Shown: positions 42,329 through 53,618, numbered from the stretch's first letter. The stretch: DNA of 64,000 nt from Allolobophora icterica (GCA_963556255.1 OY744613.1:46092030-46156029), one strand, 5' to 3'. Made by a program: numbers and translations. Notes: generated from the letters alone by a model not told the origin.

Positions 42329-44360
42329 TTATGTTCTCTGCTCATCGGCAGGTTCGTATGACCAAAGACGCCATCGTTCTCTGTCTTGTGCTCTTCTCTT
42401 CAGTCCACTGTATCCTTCTTCTTTTGTCATCATCCAGTCTAGCAGCATTGCCCTCGGTCTTCCTCGCGTCTTTTTCCCCTCCATCCTTCCCTCCACGATG
42501 TCTCTTAACATTGTCTCACTCCTTAGGATGTACCCGATCCATTTCCTTTGTCGTCCGCGTATAGTACTTATGAGTGATCTTTGCTCTTCTATCATTTGCA
42601 GGATTTCCTCGTTCGTCCTCCGTTCCGCCCAGCTAACTCTCTCCATTCTGCGCCACACCCACATCTCGAAGGCCTCCAATCTTTTTATGTCGTCCTTCCT
42701 CATTGTCCATGTCTCGGAGCCGTACAGAACAACACTCCACACCAGTGTCTTTACCATTCTCTTCTTTAGACTCTTGCTTAGACCTCCTCTCATCAGCTCT
42801 CCTCTTTTATAGAATGCATCTTTTCCCATTGATATTCTTCTTTTTATTTCCTCGTGGCATCTTGCATCGTCTGTGATCACACTTCCTAGATAGCAAAACT
42901 TCTCCACCTGTTCTATTTCTTCTCCGTTTAGTGTGATCTTTATTGTTTGTGGTGTTATACTGCTTCTCTTGCTTATCTTCGTTACCTTTGTCTTCTCTAC
43001 GTTTATTTTCATTTCATATTCCAGCGATACCGTGTTTAGACGATCCATCATCCTTTGTAAGCCCTCCTGGCTAGTTGCCAGCATCGCCTGGTCATCTGCA
43101 TATCTCAATGCCTTCACCCTTCTTCCTCCTACCTTTATCCCCTCCTCCATATCGTCTAGCGTTTCTCTTATGATCTCTTCTATATAGATGTTGAATAGGA
43201 TTGGTGACAGTGGGCATCCTTGTCTTACTCCTCTTCCTATTTTTCCTGGTTCTGAGTACTCTCCATCGACTCTTATTTTCACTCTTTGTCATATGTATAG
43301 ATTACCTATCAATCTTCTTTCTCTCCAATCCACCACTTTTCTACTCAGTATTCCCATTAGCTTTCTCCAGTCTACTCTGTCGAAAGCTTTTTCATAGTCG
43401 ACGAAGCAGATATATATGTCTTGGTCATGTTGGATGCTTCTTTCTGCTATTACCCTCAATGCTGCCACCGCGTCTCTTGTCCCCTTTCCCTTTCTAAACC
43501 CATATTGGTCCACTCCCAAGCATTTTTCTGCTTCCGCCTTTGTCTGCAGTCTCTTTGTTATAATTCTTAGCAGGATTTCTGATGCATGTGTCAGAAGGCT
43601 TATCGTGCGATGGTCTTCACAATTTGTTGCATTCTGCTTCTTCTGTATTGGTATAACAATTGTCTGCAGGAAGTCCCTTGGCCATTCTCCCGTGTTGTAG
43701 ATGTCCTGGCATAGCTGCACCATCTCGTTCATTGCCTTCTCTCCAAGATTTCTGAGTATTTCTATTGGGATGTTGTCAATTCCTTCCGACTTCCCATTCT
43801 TCATGTCCTTAATTGCAGCCAAGACCTCCTCTCTCATCACCTCCGGACCCATGCCGTCCTCCCCCGTGTTTCTTCCTGCTTCTGTTCTTGTTTCCTCATT
43901 TCTTCCTCGATGCTTCCACTTCCTGTGTATAATTCCTCCACATATTCCTTCCATCTTTCCCTTATATCCTCCGCGTCCTCCAGTAGTCTGCCGTCCTTGC
44001 TCTTGATTGCACTTCCTCTTCCTGTATTTTGCTTCTTGCTTAGTGATTTTATTTTACCGTACACCAAATCACTTCGCCCCTGTTCCTGCAGGAGTTCCAG
44101 TTCTCTGCACTGCTCCTCCCACCACCTTTCTCTTGCTTTATCCGTTGTTCTTCTCAGCTGGTTGTTCAGTCTTCTATATTCCTGTCTAGCCTCCTCTGTA
44201 CTCTGATGTTTCCATTTTCTTCTCTCGTCCATGTCTTTGATCATCTCTGTTGTTATCCATGGTTTACGCGGTTCGTTTCCCTTTTGGAATCCTATCGTTT
44301 CAGTCGCCTCTTTCATCAGTGCTTCTTTTAGGCTCGTCCACCTCTCTTCTGTTTTGTAAA
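42329..44360 (-). pseudogene. RTE-like LINE, linker and complete RT with two frameshifts
   Basis: Three minus-strand frames join in order. 44360-43840: TSLKEALMKEATETIGFQKG, then RERWWEEQCRELELLQEQGR (linker after the endonuclease). 43954-43289: MREEVLAAIKDMKNGKSEGI, NIPIEILRNLG, YICFVDYEKAFDRVDW (motif A). 43282-42329: [20 protein letters not shown] (motif B), [15 protein letters not shown] (YADD at ORF residues 61-64), [20 protein letters not shown] and the C-terminal [15 protein letters not shown]. The endonuclease domain is missing (5' truncation). Only two frameshifts (about 43285 and 43870) break it. Closely related to 37818-38675. Confidence 0.9.
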
Positions 44361-44570
44361 TATGTAAATATAGATGTTTTACATACAAATATTTCTTCTC
44401 AGCTGGTTTGTTGACATTTTGTCTAACTTGATAACCACTATTATGGTAACCTACAATCAATATTAAGGTTGAATCCATTTACGCAGGGCATCAGTTCAAC
44501 TGTAAGTGAAACGTTCTGAACCCAAATTAACGTGTAGAAGATGATAGCCAATCAATAATGTTTATAGTAC
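44361..44570. other. Spacer
   Basis: Nothing recognised. Confidence 0.5.
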
Positions 44571-44574
44571 TGGC

Positions 44575-45358
44575 TGTCTCAATGTCAAACCAGGTCTCGG
44601 TGAGAGCCAAGGCAGAAACAGGGAGGGAGCCAAGGCAGAAACAGGGAGTTGAATTGTGACGATCGCCGCCCGGACGCCTGCCCTGCCGCGCCGGGCGGGT
44701 TCTCGTTGTGGTGACTCCAGCCCACTACCCGTCTGGGGCCACCCGAGTCACTGCCTTGCCTATTTTCAGCATCAAATGGCATAGTGACCGTTCGTGTCAG
44801 AGGAGGTTCAGAGTTTACCGCTTTACTAAGAGAGAATACACTGTAGAGCTCGGTCTCGGCATCAGACTCTGCCACTTCCGCGGTCGCCGGATGGGCAACG
44901 TCCTGAGGATGGCCGTCCTTCAGAACAGGGTTCGTTCTTTTCCCTGCAGCAGTCTTTGCCTTTTTGTGTACCTTCCTAGTTACGGGCTTTCTCTTCCTCT
45001 GCACCTGATCGGAATATGGCAGGACCATTCTGCACCTCGTGACTCTTGAACTATCGCCGTTATCATGGAACACCAAACGTTCTCTAAGTTCAGGGAACAA
45101 GGAGTACTTATGACGAGTCTCTGCGTCATGTATTTCCAGACATGCGTCCATTGGGCAACGCGTCTTCTCACCGTCCCGTGTCTGTCGCTTTATTTCCGTG
45201 TGCGGCATACCGGCCTCACAGTAATGAATTCTGCTTCGGAAAATACCAGTGGGATCTCTGCGGCACTCCGATAGTGAAGGTCCTCTCTCTATAGCCTTCG
45301 CTATCTGCACACACAGACCTTTGTTCTGATCTACGCACAAGGGGGCCCGACCTCGCAC
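44575..45358 (-). CDS. Unrecognised 257-codon ORF, basic and Cys/His-rich
   Basis: Minus-strand ORF 45358-44585 in GC-rich sequence. The N-terminal third has a Cys/His cluster (HYCEAGMPH, then CPMDACLEIHDAETRHKYS). The middle is very basic (QRKRKPVTRKVHKKAKTAAG), and the C-terminal part is polar. The last 80 bases overlap, in another frame, the motif SALALTETWFD of a LINE endonuclease, whose 41-bp region (GAGCCAAGGCAGAAACAGGG) is duplicated in tandem. I infer an ORF1-like or gag-like protein of a retroelement, or a chance GC-rich ORF; no function is assigned. Confidence 0.4.
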
Positions 45359-45369
45359 TTCAATCAGTT

Positions 45370-46335
45370 CTCAGAGCTGTGTGTTGCGACAAGCATATAT
45401 GTTCTATATGGGTACCCGACTTTTACGTATCGTTTACTCTTGGTCTGATTACCGGTCTTTTCCCCGAGGTTTCCTCATGTCCCTTTATTCCTGGGACTCT
45501 CGTACACTTCACCCTGGGACTCTGACTAGCTGGATTTCGCTAGTAAAGCGGACGTGTCTCTTTCGGACCTGGGTACCCGAATACCCGATCCGAATATCTT
45601 GGTCTGATCTCTTTCCGGTTTACACAACCTTTTATCTTCCCACTAGTCAGAATTAGTCTGTCTCGAGACCTGAGCAGCAGAGTGGGCCCTTACTCCACAA
45701 GCCGTATCTCTTGAACATGACTCTCTGAATCCAATAGAAAACGTAACAGTTGCGTCTTTCCGGGAGCGCACAGACTCGTACTCACATTCGATTCTGCCAA
45801 CGGTATCTGTGGGTAAATATCAGAAACCTTACCCCGTTAGTGCACACAGACCTGTGTAGCTTTCCACCGTGGGAACTTTCCAGAACACCGGAACTGACAA
45901 CGGTCGGATCGCTCGGATGGTCTCCCGGACTGATATTTGCCGATAAACCGCGGGAGTAACTATGACTGCAAGGGAACCAAACACGGTTACCGCGAATGGA
46001 AAATTTACCGGTAGTTCCCCGATGTTATCGAACAGTTTCAACAAGATCGTTCCGAGACTTCACCGAACGTCACCAGCGGAATGTTTCTCCGCACTTTACC
46101 GATACAGACATGTGTTTTATATATCTCTCGCGATCGGACTCTCCCCGAGGTTTGTTCAGCCCGTTAAACTCCCACAATCGGGAATCGGACCGGCTCGCGA
46201 TCTAACAGCAGGGTGGGCCCCAGCTCTGCTGAATCGGCGGTCAATCCGACACCCAAGAGTGATTAGATTCGGCTGTAACTCGGGATCGCACTGCTCAGTT
46301 TTTTGTGGACGATACTTGAACTGAGTTATCACCAA
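45370..46335. repeat. GC-rich block of diverged long repeats
   Basis: Phrases recur at several hundred base spacing: GCAGGGTGGGCCC (46209 and 46932; 45680 has GCAGAGTGGGCCC), TCGCGATCTAACAGCAGGGT (46194 and 46918), CCCCGAGGTTTCCTCA (45461) with CCCCTAGGTTTCCTCA (46867) and CCCCGAGGTTTGTTCA (46143), and CGGGATCGCAC (46281 and 47010). This implies at least three diverged copies of a unit of about 700 bp, spanning to 47040. No coding call. Confidence 0.7.
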
Positions 46336-46785
46336 TCGGGTCTTCGCCCGCGTATCTCTGACTGTCAACAGCGGGACTTTGCCCGTGTATCTCTGACGGC
46401 TACCAACGGTCTTTGACCGTGTATTTCTGAAACGGCCAACTACGGGTCTTTGCCCGCGTATCTCTCTGACGGTCAACACCGGGACGTTGCCCGCGTATCT
46501 CTCTGACTGTTACCACCGGGCTTTGCCCGTGTATTTCTGAAACGGCCAACTCCGGGTCTTTGCCCGCGTATCTCTCTGACTGCTACCACCGGGCTTTGCC
46601 CGTGTATTTCTGAAACGGCCAACTCCGGGTGTTTGCCCGCGTATCTCTCTGACCGCAACCACCGGGCTTTGCCCGTGTATCTCTGACGGTCAACTCCGGG
46701 TATGGGCCCGCGTATCTCTGGCGGCTACCACCGGTCTTTGACCGTGTATATCTGACTGTCCACTGAGGGACTTTGCCTGAGGTTT
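46336..46785. repeat. Array of about 12 stem-loop units, 36-bp spacing
   Basis: Each unit has a 4-bp GC stem with a short loop, mostly CGGG-NNTTTG-CCCG followed by YGTATYTCTG. Two units (about 46408 and 46732) are CGGT-CTTTG-ACCG, where both stem arms changed together. Alternating units differ in spacer (ACGGCCAACT versus YTGCTACCAC), giving a 73-bp higher-order unit. Confidence 0.88.
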
Positions 46786-47840
46786 ATCAGACGGTTACCA
46801 GCGGACTATTTGCCCAGTACTTTACCGTAACAGACCTGTGAGCTCTATCCTCACGATCGGTCTTTTCCCCTAGGTTTCCTCAGCCCGTAAACTACCGACA
46901 ATCGAGATTCAGACCTTCTCGCGATCTAACAGCAGGGTGGGCCCCTAGCCCTGTCGGATCGGCGGAGTCAATCCGTTCCCCGAGAGCGATCGATTTGGGT
47001 GTCACCCGGGATCGCACAGATTAGCCTTTTCTCGGACGCCCTCTCGTCCGTAATTATATTTTCAACTTTCCCGAACCGAAACCTGGAACTCGCTTTATCA
47101 CTCGCCGTATACTACCACACGGAGTGCAGTATTAATCGCTAACCAACGACACTAAAGAACCGTATCGCTGTATATGCAGAGTGCAGTATCGCCACTCTAC
47201 GATATAAGCAACGCACCGTGAGGCAGCCTTTATGCATCCATTTACATCTATCTGCAAGCTATAACTCGGCACTAAGACATTATTCTGGCCTCCATGGCAA
47301 GGCTATGTTCATTGGTCTGCACGACTATAAGTTAGTACGTAAACCATATTCAGGCCTCCATGCTTATATAGTAGGCCATTACCATCTTCTTAAAATAATA
47401 CAGGTGTCCAAATCGAAATATCTACCAGCTATATTAAGCGGCGCCCTATGTTTAGCCACTAAATATTGAACAGACGGCGTGTTCTCTTATTTTAATTAAT
47501 AAATTAAGGCGTTAAAAAGATAAGAATAACATAAATCACTTGTAATTATAATTATTATCGAACAGCTATAAAGCGCCACCCATCGAATAAGACGCTCATT
47601 AACTAAGACAGCTAATATTGATGTCTTCGATCAACCATTGTGGCAAATCCGCCACAGAATTTATAAATCCCCAAGGTGGGTTAGTTAATGAAGTATACTC
47701 CTGCTATTCAACTGCATAACGGCGAAATTAGAGGTAGAATTGAGTTTTTGAGCCATGGAATCAGGCGTAGTATAAGAGCTTTCCCAGGTTAAGTTAGAAA
47801 AGAGGTTAAGATCAGGATCAATATTATTTGTATCTACAAA
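46786..47840. other. End of GC-rich block, then AT-rich spacer
   Basis: 46786-47040 belongs to the diverged repeat described above. 47040-47840 has no recognised gene; a short L2 3'-terminus scrap (CTATAAAGCGCCACCCATCG) lies at 47565. Confidence 0.5.
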
Positions 47841-48515
47841 AGGAAATAACCATAACCATAACCATAAATTTTATTACTTCATATAAAATAAAATGCAGTA
47901 ACAGAGATGATATCATTCAGTGTAAAATGTTAACAGGAAACAGATAAACTAATTAATTTCCAATGGAAATAAAGGGAGAGAAACCCTTAAGGGACCTTGG
48001 TCCCGCTATCAGGGTTACCCTTGTACATGAAAAAAATAGTGGCAACTGGCATAACATTGTAATACTAGACATTTTGGACTTAACTAGTTAACTAAACATC
48101 GAAGTAATGTCACATCAGATGTCAGCATCAAAACCTAGTGCGCATTCAAGGCAGTAATTTGCTAGTAAAATGTAGATGGGGAGGGCTAGGGAACAGCTGC
48201 TACTAGGTACTCGCGGAGCTTTCTCTTAAAAATTAACATATTAGGTAGGTTTCTTATGGTGACAGGAATATTATTCCAAGTCCTCGGGCTTGGACTTTTT
48301 ATTGAGAACTTTCGGGTGTTTGTTCTAGCAGGTGCTACTTTATAATTGGCAGATGTTCTGACACACTAGGGATTTATTTTGGATGTCAAAGTGAAGAAGT
48401 CATTGAATGCTGCAGGGAGAAGATTGTGCATATACTTAAACATGAATTCAGAAGTCTGTTGGATTCTAATCTGTTCAATTGGTAAAATTTTTAAACTTTG
48501 TAGTGCAGCCTGGGA
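47841..48515 (-). pseudogene. CR1-like LINE 3' end
   Basis: Minus strand from 48515: LQSLKILPIEQIRIQQTSEF, MHNLLPAAFNDFFTL, VAPARTNTRKFSIKSPSPRT, WNNIPVTIRNLPNMLIFKRK, then a 3' UTR ending in a (CCATAA)n tail at 47848-47868. One in-frame stop. Only the C-terminal domain remains. Confidence 0.8.
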
Positions 48516-48747
48516 GGAAATAGCCTAATAGAAAGAAATAATATGAAATAACAGTTCTTTTAACTTTACTAATTTATTTTAAATTAACGTGTTATATTTG
48601 CTTAATTTTCAAAGTCGGTGTGTGACGCAAAGTTGAATCTTCTCGTGTGTTTATGCCTATATAAAAAAGTGTCTGTCATTTAATTATTTTAATATACTTC
48701 GTATGATTTTACACTGAGTATTGATCGTAAGCGGAAACATACCGTGT
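48516..48747. other. Short AT-rich flank
   Basis: Nothing recognised. It would be 3' UTR or intron of the exon to the right if that exon belongs to a transcribed gene. Confidence 0.4.
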
Positions 48748-48920
48748 TTACATGTATATGGTTCGTGCCCGACAATACAAACAGAACACGACTATGAGAA
48801 GTATGAGCGAGATGCCGAGGAGAACACCCAGAGCTATGGCTGCATCTTCGGCTGCGTCACAGCTGTTACTGGACGTACATGCAGCAGTTGCACTTGGCTC
48901 ACACGAACAACATGCGTCAC
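48748..48920 (-). CDS. Transmembrane exon of a putative single-pass receptor
   Basis: Minus strand. An acceptor (TTTAAACATAG) at 48922-48921 opens an exon in phase 1. It encodes a Cys-rich stretch (DACCSCEPSATAACTSSNSC, six Cys in about 20 residues), then AIALGVLLGISLILLIVVFC, a textbook transmembrane helix, then LYCRARTIYM and TAA at 48750-48748. Alternatively a GTAAAC donor at 48751-48750 continues it. A cytoplasmic tail of about 10 residues with a basic stop-transfer Arg is expected. The entering phase matches the exit phase of the Ig exon at 63092-63436, so both may belong to one gene; that link is inference across 14 kb. Confidence 0.6.
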
Positions 48921-48984
48921 CTATGTTTAAAGATATTGGTAATAATATTCATAATATGCCACACACAAAAAACTTGAATTGAAA

Positions 48985-49940
48985 GCACACATTTAACTTA
49001 TTCCAAATAAATTGATGGCGTAGATGGGTTTCGTTGTTTTTTTCTGAGCAAATAATATGGTAACAAAATAATCTGTGGTGCGTAAGGATGAGCTATATAA
49101 TGCCTTTTCGTTTACATAAACATAGTCCACTAACAAGCAGCATGCACTGCATATGAATATTTCCATGTTTTTAGCTCCATCGTTCTTTCAACTGTCAAAA
49201 TAATACGTCACTGAATGTTAAAGGCTCTGACTCGCATTTTGCCTGAAAGCAAATAGTATTAGCATCTCGGTCTTTCTTTGTCGTCTGTTGTTTTTTGGCT
49301 CGGGCATTCGCTTCCAGTTTCAGTACACTACTGGTATTGCGATGTTCTAGCCAGTACGCCTACTTAATTTACACCCGGCTAACCTCGGCAGCCTTCTTTC
49401 TGACCAGGAACCTAACGGATCTGGAGTTACGGCCACGTTCGTTGGGTTTTGATTTAGAAAGGCAATCAACCATCATTTGCATTGCGATAACGGCGCTATG
49501 CAAGTTCTCGGATTGATCTGAAGAAGCCTATGAAATAACTCTGTCAATTTAACCAACAGCTGTCTAAATTTATTTTGTAGTAAATTTTACACCGGAATTA
49601 TAGTTTGCAATGCGAAACTCCGATTGTTTATTGAGTCGTGGTTGCCAATATACATGTAGGCCAGGCACAAGAAAACTGCTTGGCGTAACTGCTAGGCCGT
49701 TTTCTTTAAATCATGCACACAACTTGGTCTTGTGTACAAGAACACAGCAATCTTTGTTAAGCATCGCCGAAACCGGTTAATATAATAAATACGTGTCTCT
49801 GAAGCGAATACTAATTCTTATGGGTCGACTCAGCTCCATCTCTCCACAGTCGATTTATGAATTTCAATTAGTATTTGGAGGCTAAGAAAGGTATCTTCTT
49901 ATTGCATTTTATTTTTATGTACTGGTCGCGTTTGAGCCTT
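48985..49940. other. Intergenic or intronic stretch, no feature recognised
   Basis: A 73-codon plus-strand ORF at 49295-49516 shows no domain. Confidence 0.5.
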
Positions 49941-49944
49941 ATTC

Positions 49945-50320
49945 TTCTTCGGTTCTCTGCCCTTAGGCAGGTTCATAATGTCCAACCTCGCCATTCTTCT
50001 CGGTTTTGAGCCACTTCGTTCATCTTCTTATAGCCGTCCTTCTTTATTATCCAGTCTAGGAACATTGTCCTTGGTCGTCCTCTTGTCTTTTTCCATTACA
50101 TAGGCCTACTACCCTCGATGATATCTCGTAGCAGATAATTTCCTCTCATTGCATGGCCAATCCGTTCTCTTTTAGGCTCTCTTATTGTCCTCATCATAAA
50201 TCTTTCCTCTCCGACCATTCCCGGCACCTCCTCCTTTGTCTTATGCTCTACCCAACTGATTCTCTTCATTCTCCGCAATATACACATTTCGAAAGCTTCT
50301 AGCCGTTCGAGCCTACATCA
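49945..50320 (-). pseudogene. RTE-like LINE 3' fragment, decayed
   Basis: Minus strand reads a diverged version of the C-terminal region at 37.8 and 42.3 kb (CILRRMKRISWVEHKTKEEV, RERIGHAMRGNYLLRDIIEG) and ends in the shared 3' motif GTTCTCTGCCCTTAGGCAGG. A similar but weaker 3' scrap may lie at 50726-50798. Confidence 0.8.
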
Positions 50321-50800
50321 TCTAAAAACCCTGATTTGGAACAGTTTTCGTAGAGACGGTGTTAAAAGTGTTTTACTATAATTATACGTTATGTGTTTGA
50401 ATTCACTCACTTTTAGTGGTTGTTGCAATGCTTGATGTTGATGATGTTGTTGATGTCGGCGAGGCTAAAAGATTTCATAACAGAATGTTTAATAGCAATT
50501 AATCAGGCTTATCATTTTTTGCATTCATTTATGTTTAAATACGAGTTTGGCGACTTCAAAAAAGTAGGCAGTGAAAATTGATATTTTAGGTGAGACATTA
50601 AAAAAAATTCCTGGAGTTAAGTTTGCATTGATTAAAAATTACGTTCTGCTTGAGACAAGCAAATGCGTGTTTACAACTTGAGAGTCAAGCATTTGTGACT
50701 GATATGCACTCTGCCCCTTCTTCTGTTTATCTGCCCTGAGACTCCTCTCGGTCCTGAGCTTCCTGCTTAAGCTTGCTGCATCCATCCGTCATCATCCAGG
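50321..50800. other. Stretch left of the Polinton fragment, no feature recognised
   Basis: No Polinton terminal inverted repeat or capsid-like coding was recognised here. Confidence 0.45.
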
Positions 50801-50818
50801 GGGCAGTCAGCGTGTGTC

Positions 50819-51028
50819 TGGGTCCCTCTACCATGTTGCTATCACGGTGTTAATCAGTTCGACCGTGCGTGCCTTCACCACGATGTGGCTTACGAAGTGC
50901 ATAAAGATACTCCGGGGCGTAACCACGCAGATGACATCCTCGCTACAACCGCGTCTAAGATCGCACTCATCGATGAAACTCCGAATTATGAAAAGAAAGA
51001 TGTCCGGCTCGTATCGGCCATTATGTGA
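50819..51028 (+). CDS. Phospholipase A2-like domain of a Polinton/Maverick, truncated
   Basis: A short plus-strand frame ending at TGA 51026-51028 reads CCYHGVNQFDRACLHHDVAY, then EVHKDTPGRNHADDILATTA and PNYEKKDVRLVSAI. The Asp-x-x-Cys-x-x-His-Asp-x-Ala-Tyr order with a downstream Ala-Asp matches the catalytic His-Asp helix region of parvovirus-type phospholipase A2 domains. Such domains are known from parvovirus capsid proteins and, to my knowledge, some Polinton-like viruses (adintoviruses), where they help membrane escape. The N-terminal calcium-binding loop is not recognisable. It lies 100 bp before the integrase ATG on the same strand. Too short to be a whole protein; broken or an exon. 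Confidence 0.65.
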   Translation, partial: WVPLPCCYHGVNQFDRACLHHDVAYEVHKDTPGRNHADDILATTASKIALIDETPNYEKKDVRLVSAIM

Positions 51029-51126
51029 AGGAAATCGAGGCTGTTGATGGGTGTTTGAAGGCGAAAACGCAAATGAAAATGATTTGTGCATGTGTTTACC
51101 TGTTTGTAATATATAGTTTTTCTGAA

Positions 51127-52165
51127 ATGTCTAAGCACCTTTCATCCGTCTATTACAGCCCTAGAGGTTACTGGCGAGGTAAGGCTGCGGTGGAAAAAGT
51201 TTTAGAATCCGAGGCTCGCGATAGACTGAAGAAGCAAGAGGTGTGGCAGATTTATCTACTCGTTCCCCGCCACTTACCACGTCCTAAGTTCGAGAAAAAT
51301 CGACCAAACGCCGTACACCAGGCCGATCTCTTGTTTTTACCTCACGACAAGGTAGACCGCAAGACTTGTAAATACGCCTTGACTGTTGTTGATGTCGCTT
51401 CAGGATACAAAGAAGCTGAACCGTCGATGGATAAAAGTGCGGCTGAAGTTGCCGCCGCTTTAAGTCGGATCTACAAGCGGGACCCACTAACTTGGCCTCG
51501 ACTCCTTCAGTTCGACCATGGACTCGAATTTATGGGTGTTTTTACGCCGTTGCTGGCGAAGCACGATGTTCTTGTAAGACGCGGACAGGCCGGGAATCAT
51601 CGTCAACAAGGCATCGTTGAACGCTTTAATCGGACTCTGGCCGAGCGAACATTTCGTGCTCAATACGCTCAGGAATTGCTCCTGGCTGCAAGAGGTTCAT
51701 CGGTCGGTTGAATGGGTTCGACGGTTGCCCGAAGTTGTAGCTATACTAAACGATGAGCCGCCGCGTTTGCTTGACATGAAGCAGGTTGAAGCGATGAAAG
51801 TTGGTAAAGTGACACAGAAGCCCCCTCTTCCTGTCCGTCGTGTCGCAAACGCAAATGAAGCTCATTTGCAGATTCCATCACAAACGAAAACTCGTTTGTG
51901 GGGCCTGGATGAGCCTGTTCTCGGGCACGACGTTCTCGTTCGGTACTTGTACGCTCCCGGCGAGCTCGAGGATGGTAGCCGACGCGCCACCGATCCTAAC
52001 TGGTCGCTCACCATCCACGCTATTTTGGAAGTTGTTCGGCAGGTTGGCCAGCCGGCTTTGTACCATCTGGTAGATGGTCCTGCCCGCTGGTTTGAACGTA
52101 AGGAGCTTTTTTTAGTTCCTATAGGCACTGAGCTACCATTGGACAGAATAATTAACCATCGTTAA
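51127..52165 (+). pseudogene. Polinton/Maverick DD35E integrase, one frameshift
   Basis: ATG at 51127 gives a 5' part to 51711. Retroviral-type integrase core: first Asp in VHQADLLFLP, second in LQFDHGLEF, Glu in QGIVERFNRTL. The last two are 35 residues apart (DD35E). VVDVASGY lies between. A frameshift at about 51690 moves into the frame that continues WVRRLPEVVAILNDEPPRLL to the stop at 52165. The C-terminal part (ALYHLVDGPARWFERKELFL) has the shape of the chromodomain-like region found in Polinton integrases. The enzyme would insert the element's DNA. It ends 3 bp from the end of the polymerase frame on the other strand. Confidence 0.85.
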
Positions 52166-52167
52166 CT

Positions 52168-53345
52168 TTATAGTGACCGTATGCCAGCTTTGTTATCCCG
52201 TCGGCCTCCATCCACTTTTTTTGTGTCTAATGGAGAAAGGCTGACCATATTCTGCTCGTACACGCATATCTGGTGGTCGAAGCTTCGAATCGCGACTTGT
52301 GTTTGCCGCATCTCTTCTCGTTCGAAAAGACATTCCTTGTATAGCTCGTGGTGCAGATCCTGCTTCACAACTGCTCTCTGAACGCCTTTTGCTTTCCTGA
52401 TCTCCGAACCGCCCGATTTTAAGATTGAATACATCTTCGGACGCAATCCACGAATTCCGCGATTGGAACGCCGCCACATTCGTCCTTGAACTTGGCCACG
52501 AGTTTCTTGTTCTCGACGTCGTAGTACGGGCTGTCATGAGGAAACTCGGAGAGGTCGTATAAGTGTTTTTGTTCCACATATCGGCATAGGAGTTTGGAGT
52601 TTCCACCTGAAATAAGAGGCGCTCTGTGTCTGTGTACAAGAGTTGAGCATTGTTGCCGTACTCGTTCTTGACATCGTTGTACCAGAAGTCGTACATCAGA
52701 TGCTTGCTGAGGGCGAGGACAGCCTGGATGACATATACAGGCCTGTTTAACTTGAGCCTGCTCTTGATGCAATGAACTGCAGCAAGCTGGTCGTTGAAGA
52801 TTTTGTGCGATATGTACGCCGGACCGGCAATTAGTTTATGAAGTTTGTCAAACTTTTGAGGTCGATACCAGGTCAACTCTGATTCTTTTTCTAAGGTTTT
52901 CCATGTTTTTCCGAAAACTGCATTTTTAGCCAGCTTGAAGAAATCCTTCTCAAAGTCCGACGTTGCCTTCGCTCTCAATTTCGTGTTCATCTCGGTTTAT
53001 GGAGCCATCCATGCCTCCTGTCTAAATTTTACGGCACGATGGATTTTAGAAACTCGTAGGCCTAACGAGTGGTTGAGTTTGAGATTTCGATAATGAACCA
53101 TAGCATGCTCCTTAGGTCGTGGGCTTGGTACTAACTTCACATGCTTTGTGAACTTGCCTCCCAACTCGTTCATAAGCACATTCTGATAGTCACTCAACCA
53201 GTCATCTTGGACTGTCAGAGTCTCCGGTACTAGGGGATAGTCGCTGTGAGCATCGTGGAGGTGCTCCGGAAACTCAAGAACGACATCGATTATGAAGCCT
53301 TCTGGAGTTTCCAACACTTCGTCTTGATATACGCTAGATGGCGCG
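52168..53345 (-). pseudogene. Polinton/Maverick protein-primed DNA polymerase B, C-terminal half
   Basis: Minus strand from 53345. A block with IIDVVLEFPEHLHDAHSDYP and HYRNLKLNHSLGLRVSKIHR (53317-52997), then KATSDFEKDFFKLAKNAVFG and LLYTDTERLLFQ (52990-52590), then PYYDVENKKLVAKFKDECGG, then GLRPKMYSILKSGGSEIRKA to the end. This is the palm and thumb of the family B polymerase that replicates Polintons. In the catalytic Asp-Thr-Asp triad the last Asp is Glu. Frameshifts lie at about 52995, 52600 and 52440. The N-terminal half lies at 59418-60566, beyond a LINE insertion. Confidence 0.88.
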
Positions 53346-53618
53346 GAACTAGACGTTTACCTAGTGTACGGCCGGAGCATTTATCTCGTATTTCCTTGAT
53401 ACATAATGCAAACTCTTAAATAAAATTTCGATTAATGATAAGAGAAGCTCTGCAGGACAAACTTGTTCTCGTATCAACTTGGATAACACCGTATTAGAAG
53501 CCTGACGGTCGTTGTGAAATCTACTGGTAGCTGGCCACTGACACAACTCCATATAGCGTATGTATTGATTCGGTGGGGAATTTCCCGTGTTTTCTTCATA
53601 CGTATCTTCATCTTCCCA

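Noticed and set aside
43201..44206. Plus-strand ORFs with hydrophobic runs that look like membrane proteins
   Set aside because: They are antisense frames of the RTE-like reverse transcriptase on the minus strand.
46336..46785. CRISPR-like array
   Set aside because: Units vary and spacers are themselves repeated; the genome is eukaryotic and no cas genes are present.
51862..52128. Minus-strand ORFs opposite the integrase
   Set aside because: Shadows of the integrase C-terminal coding; the plus-strand frame has the DD35E core and chromodomain-like region.
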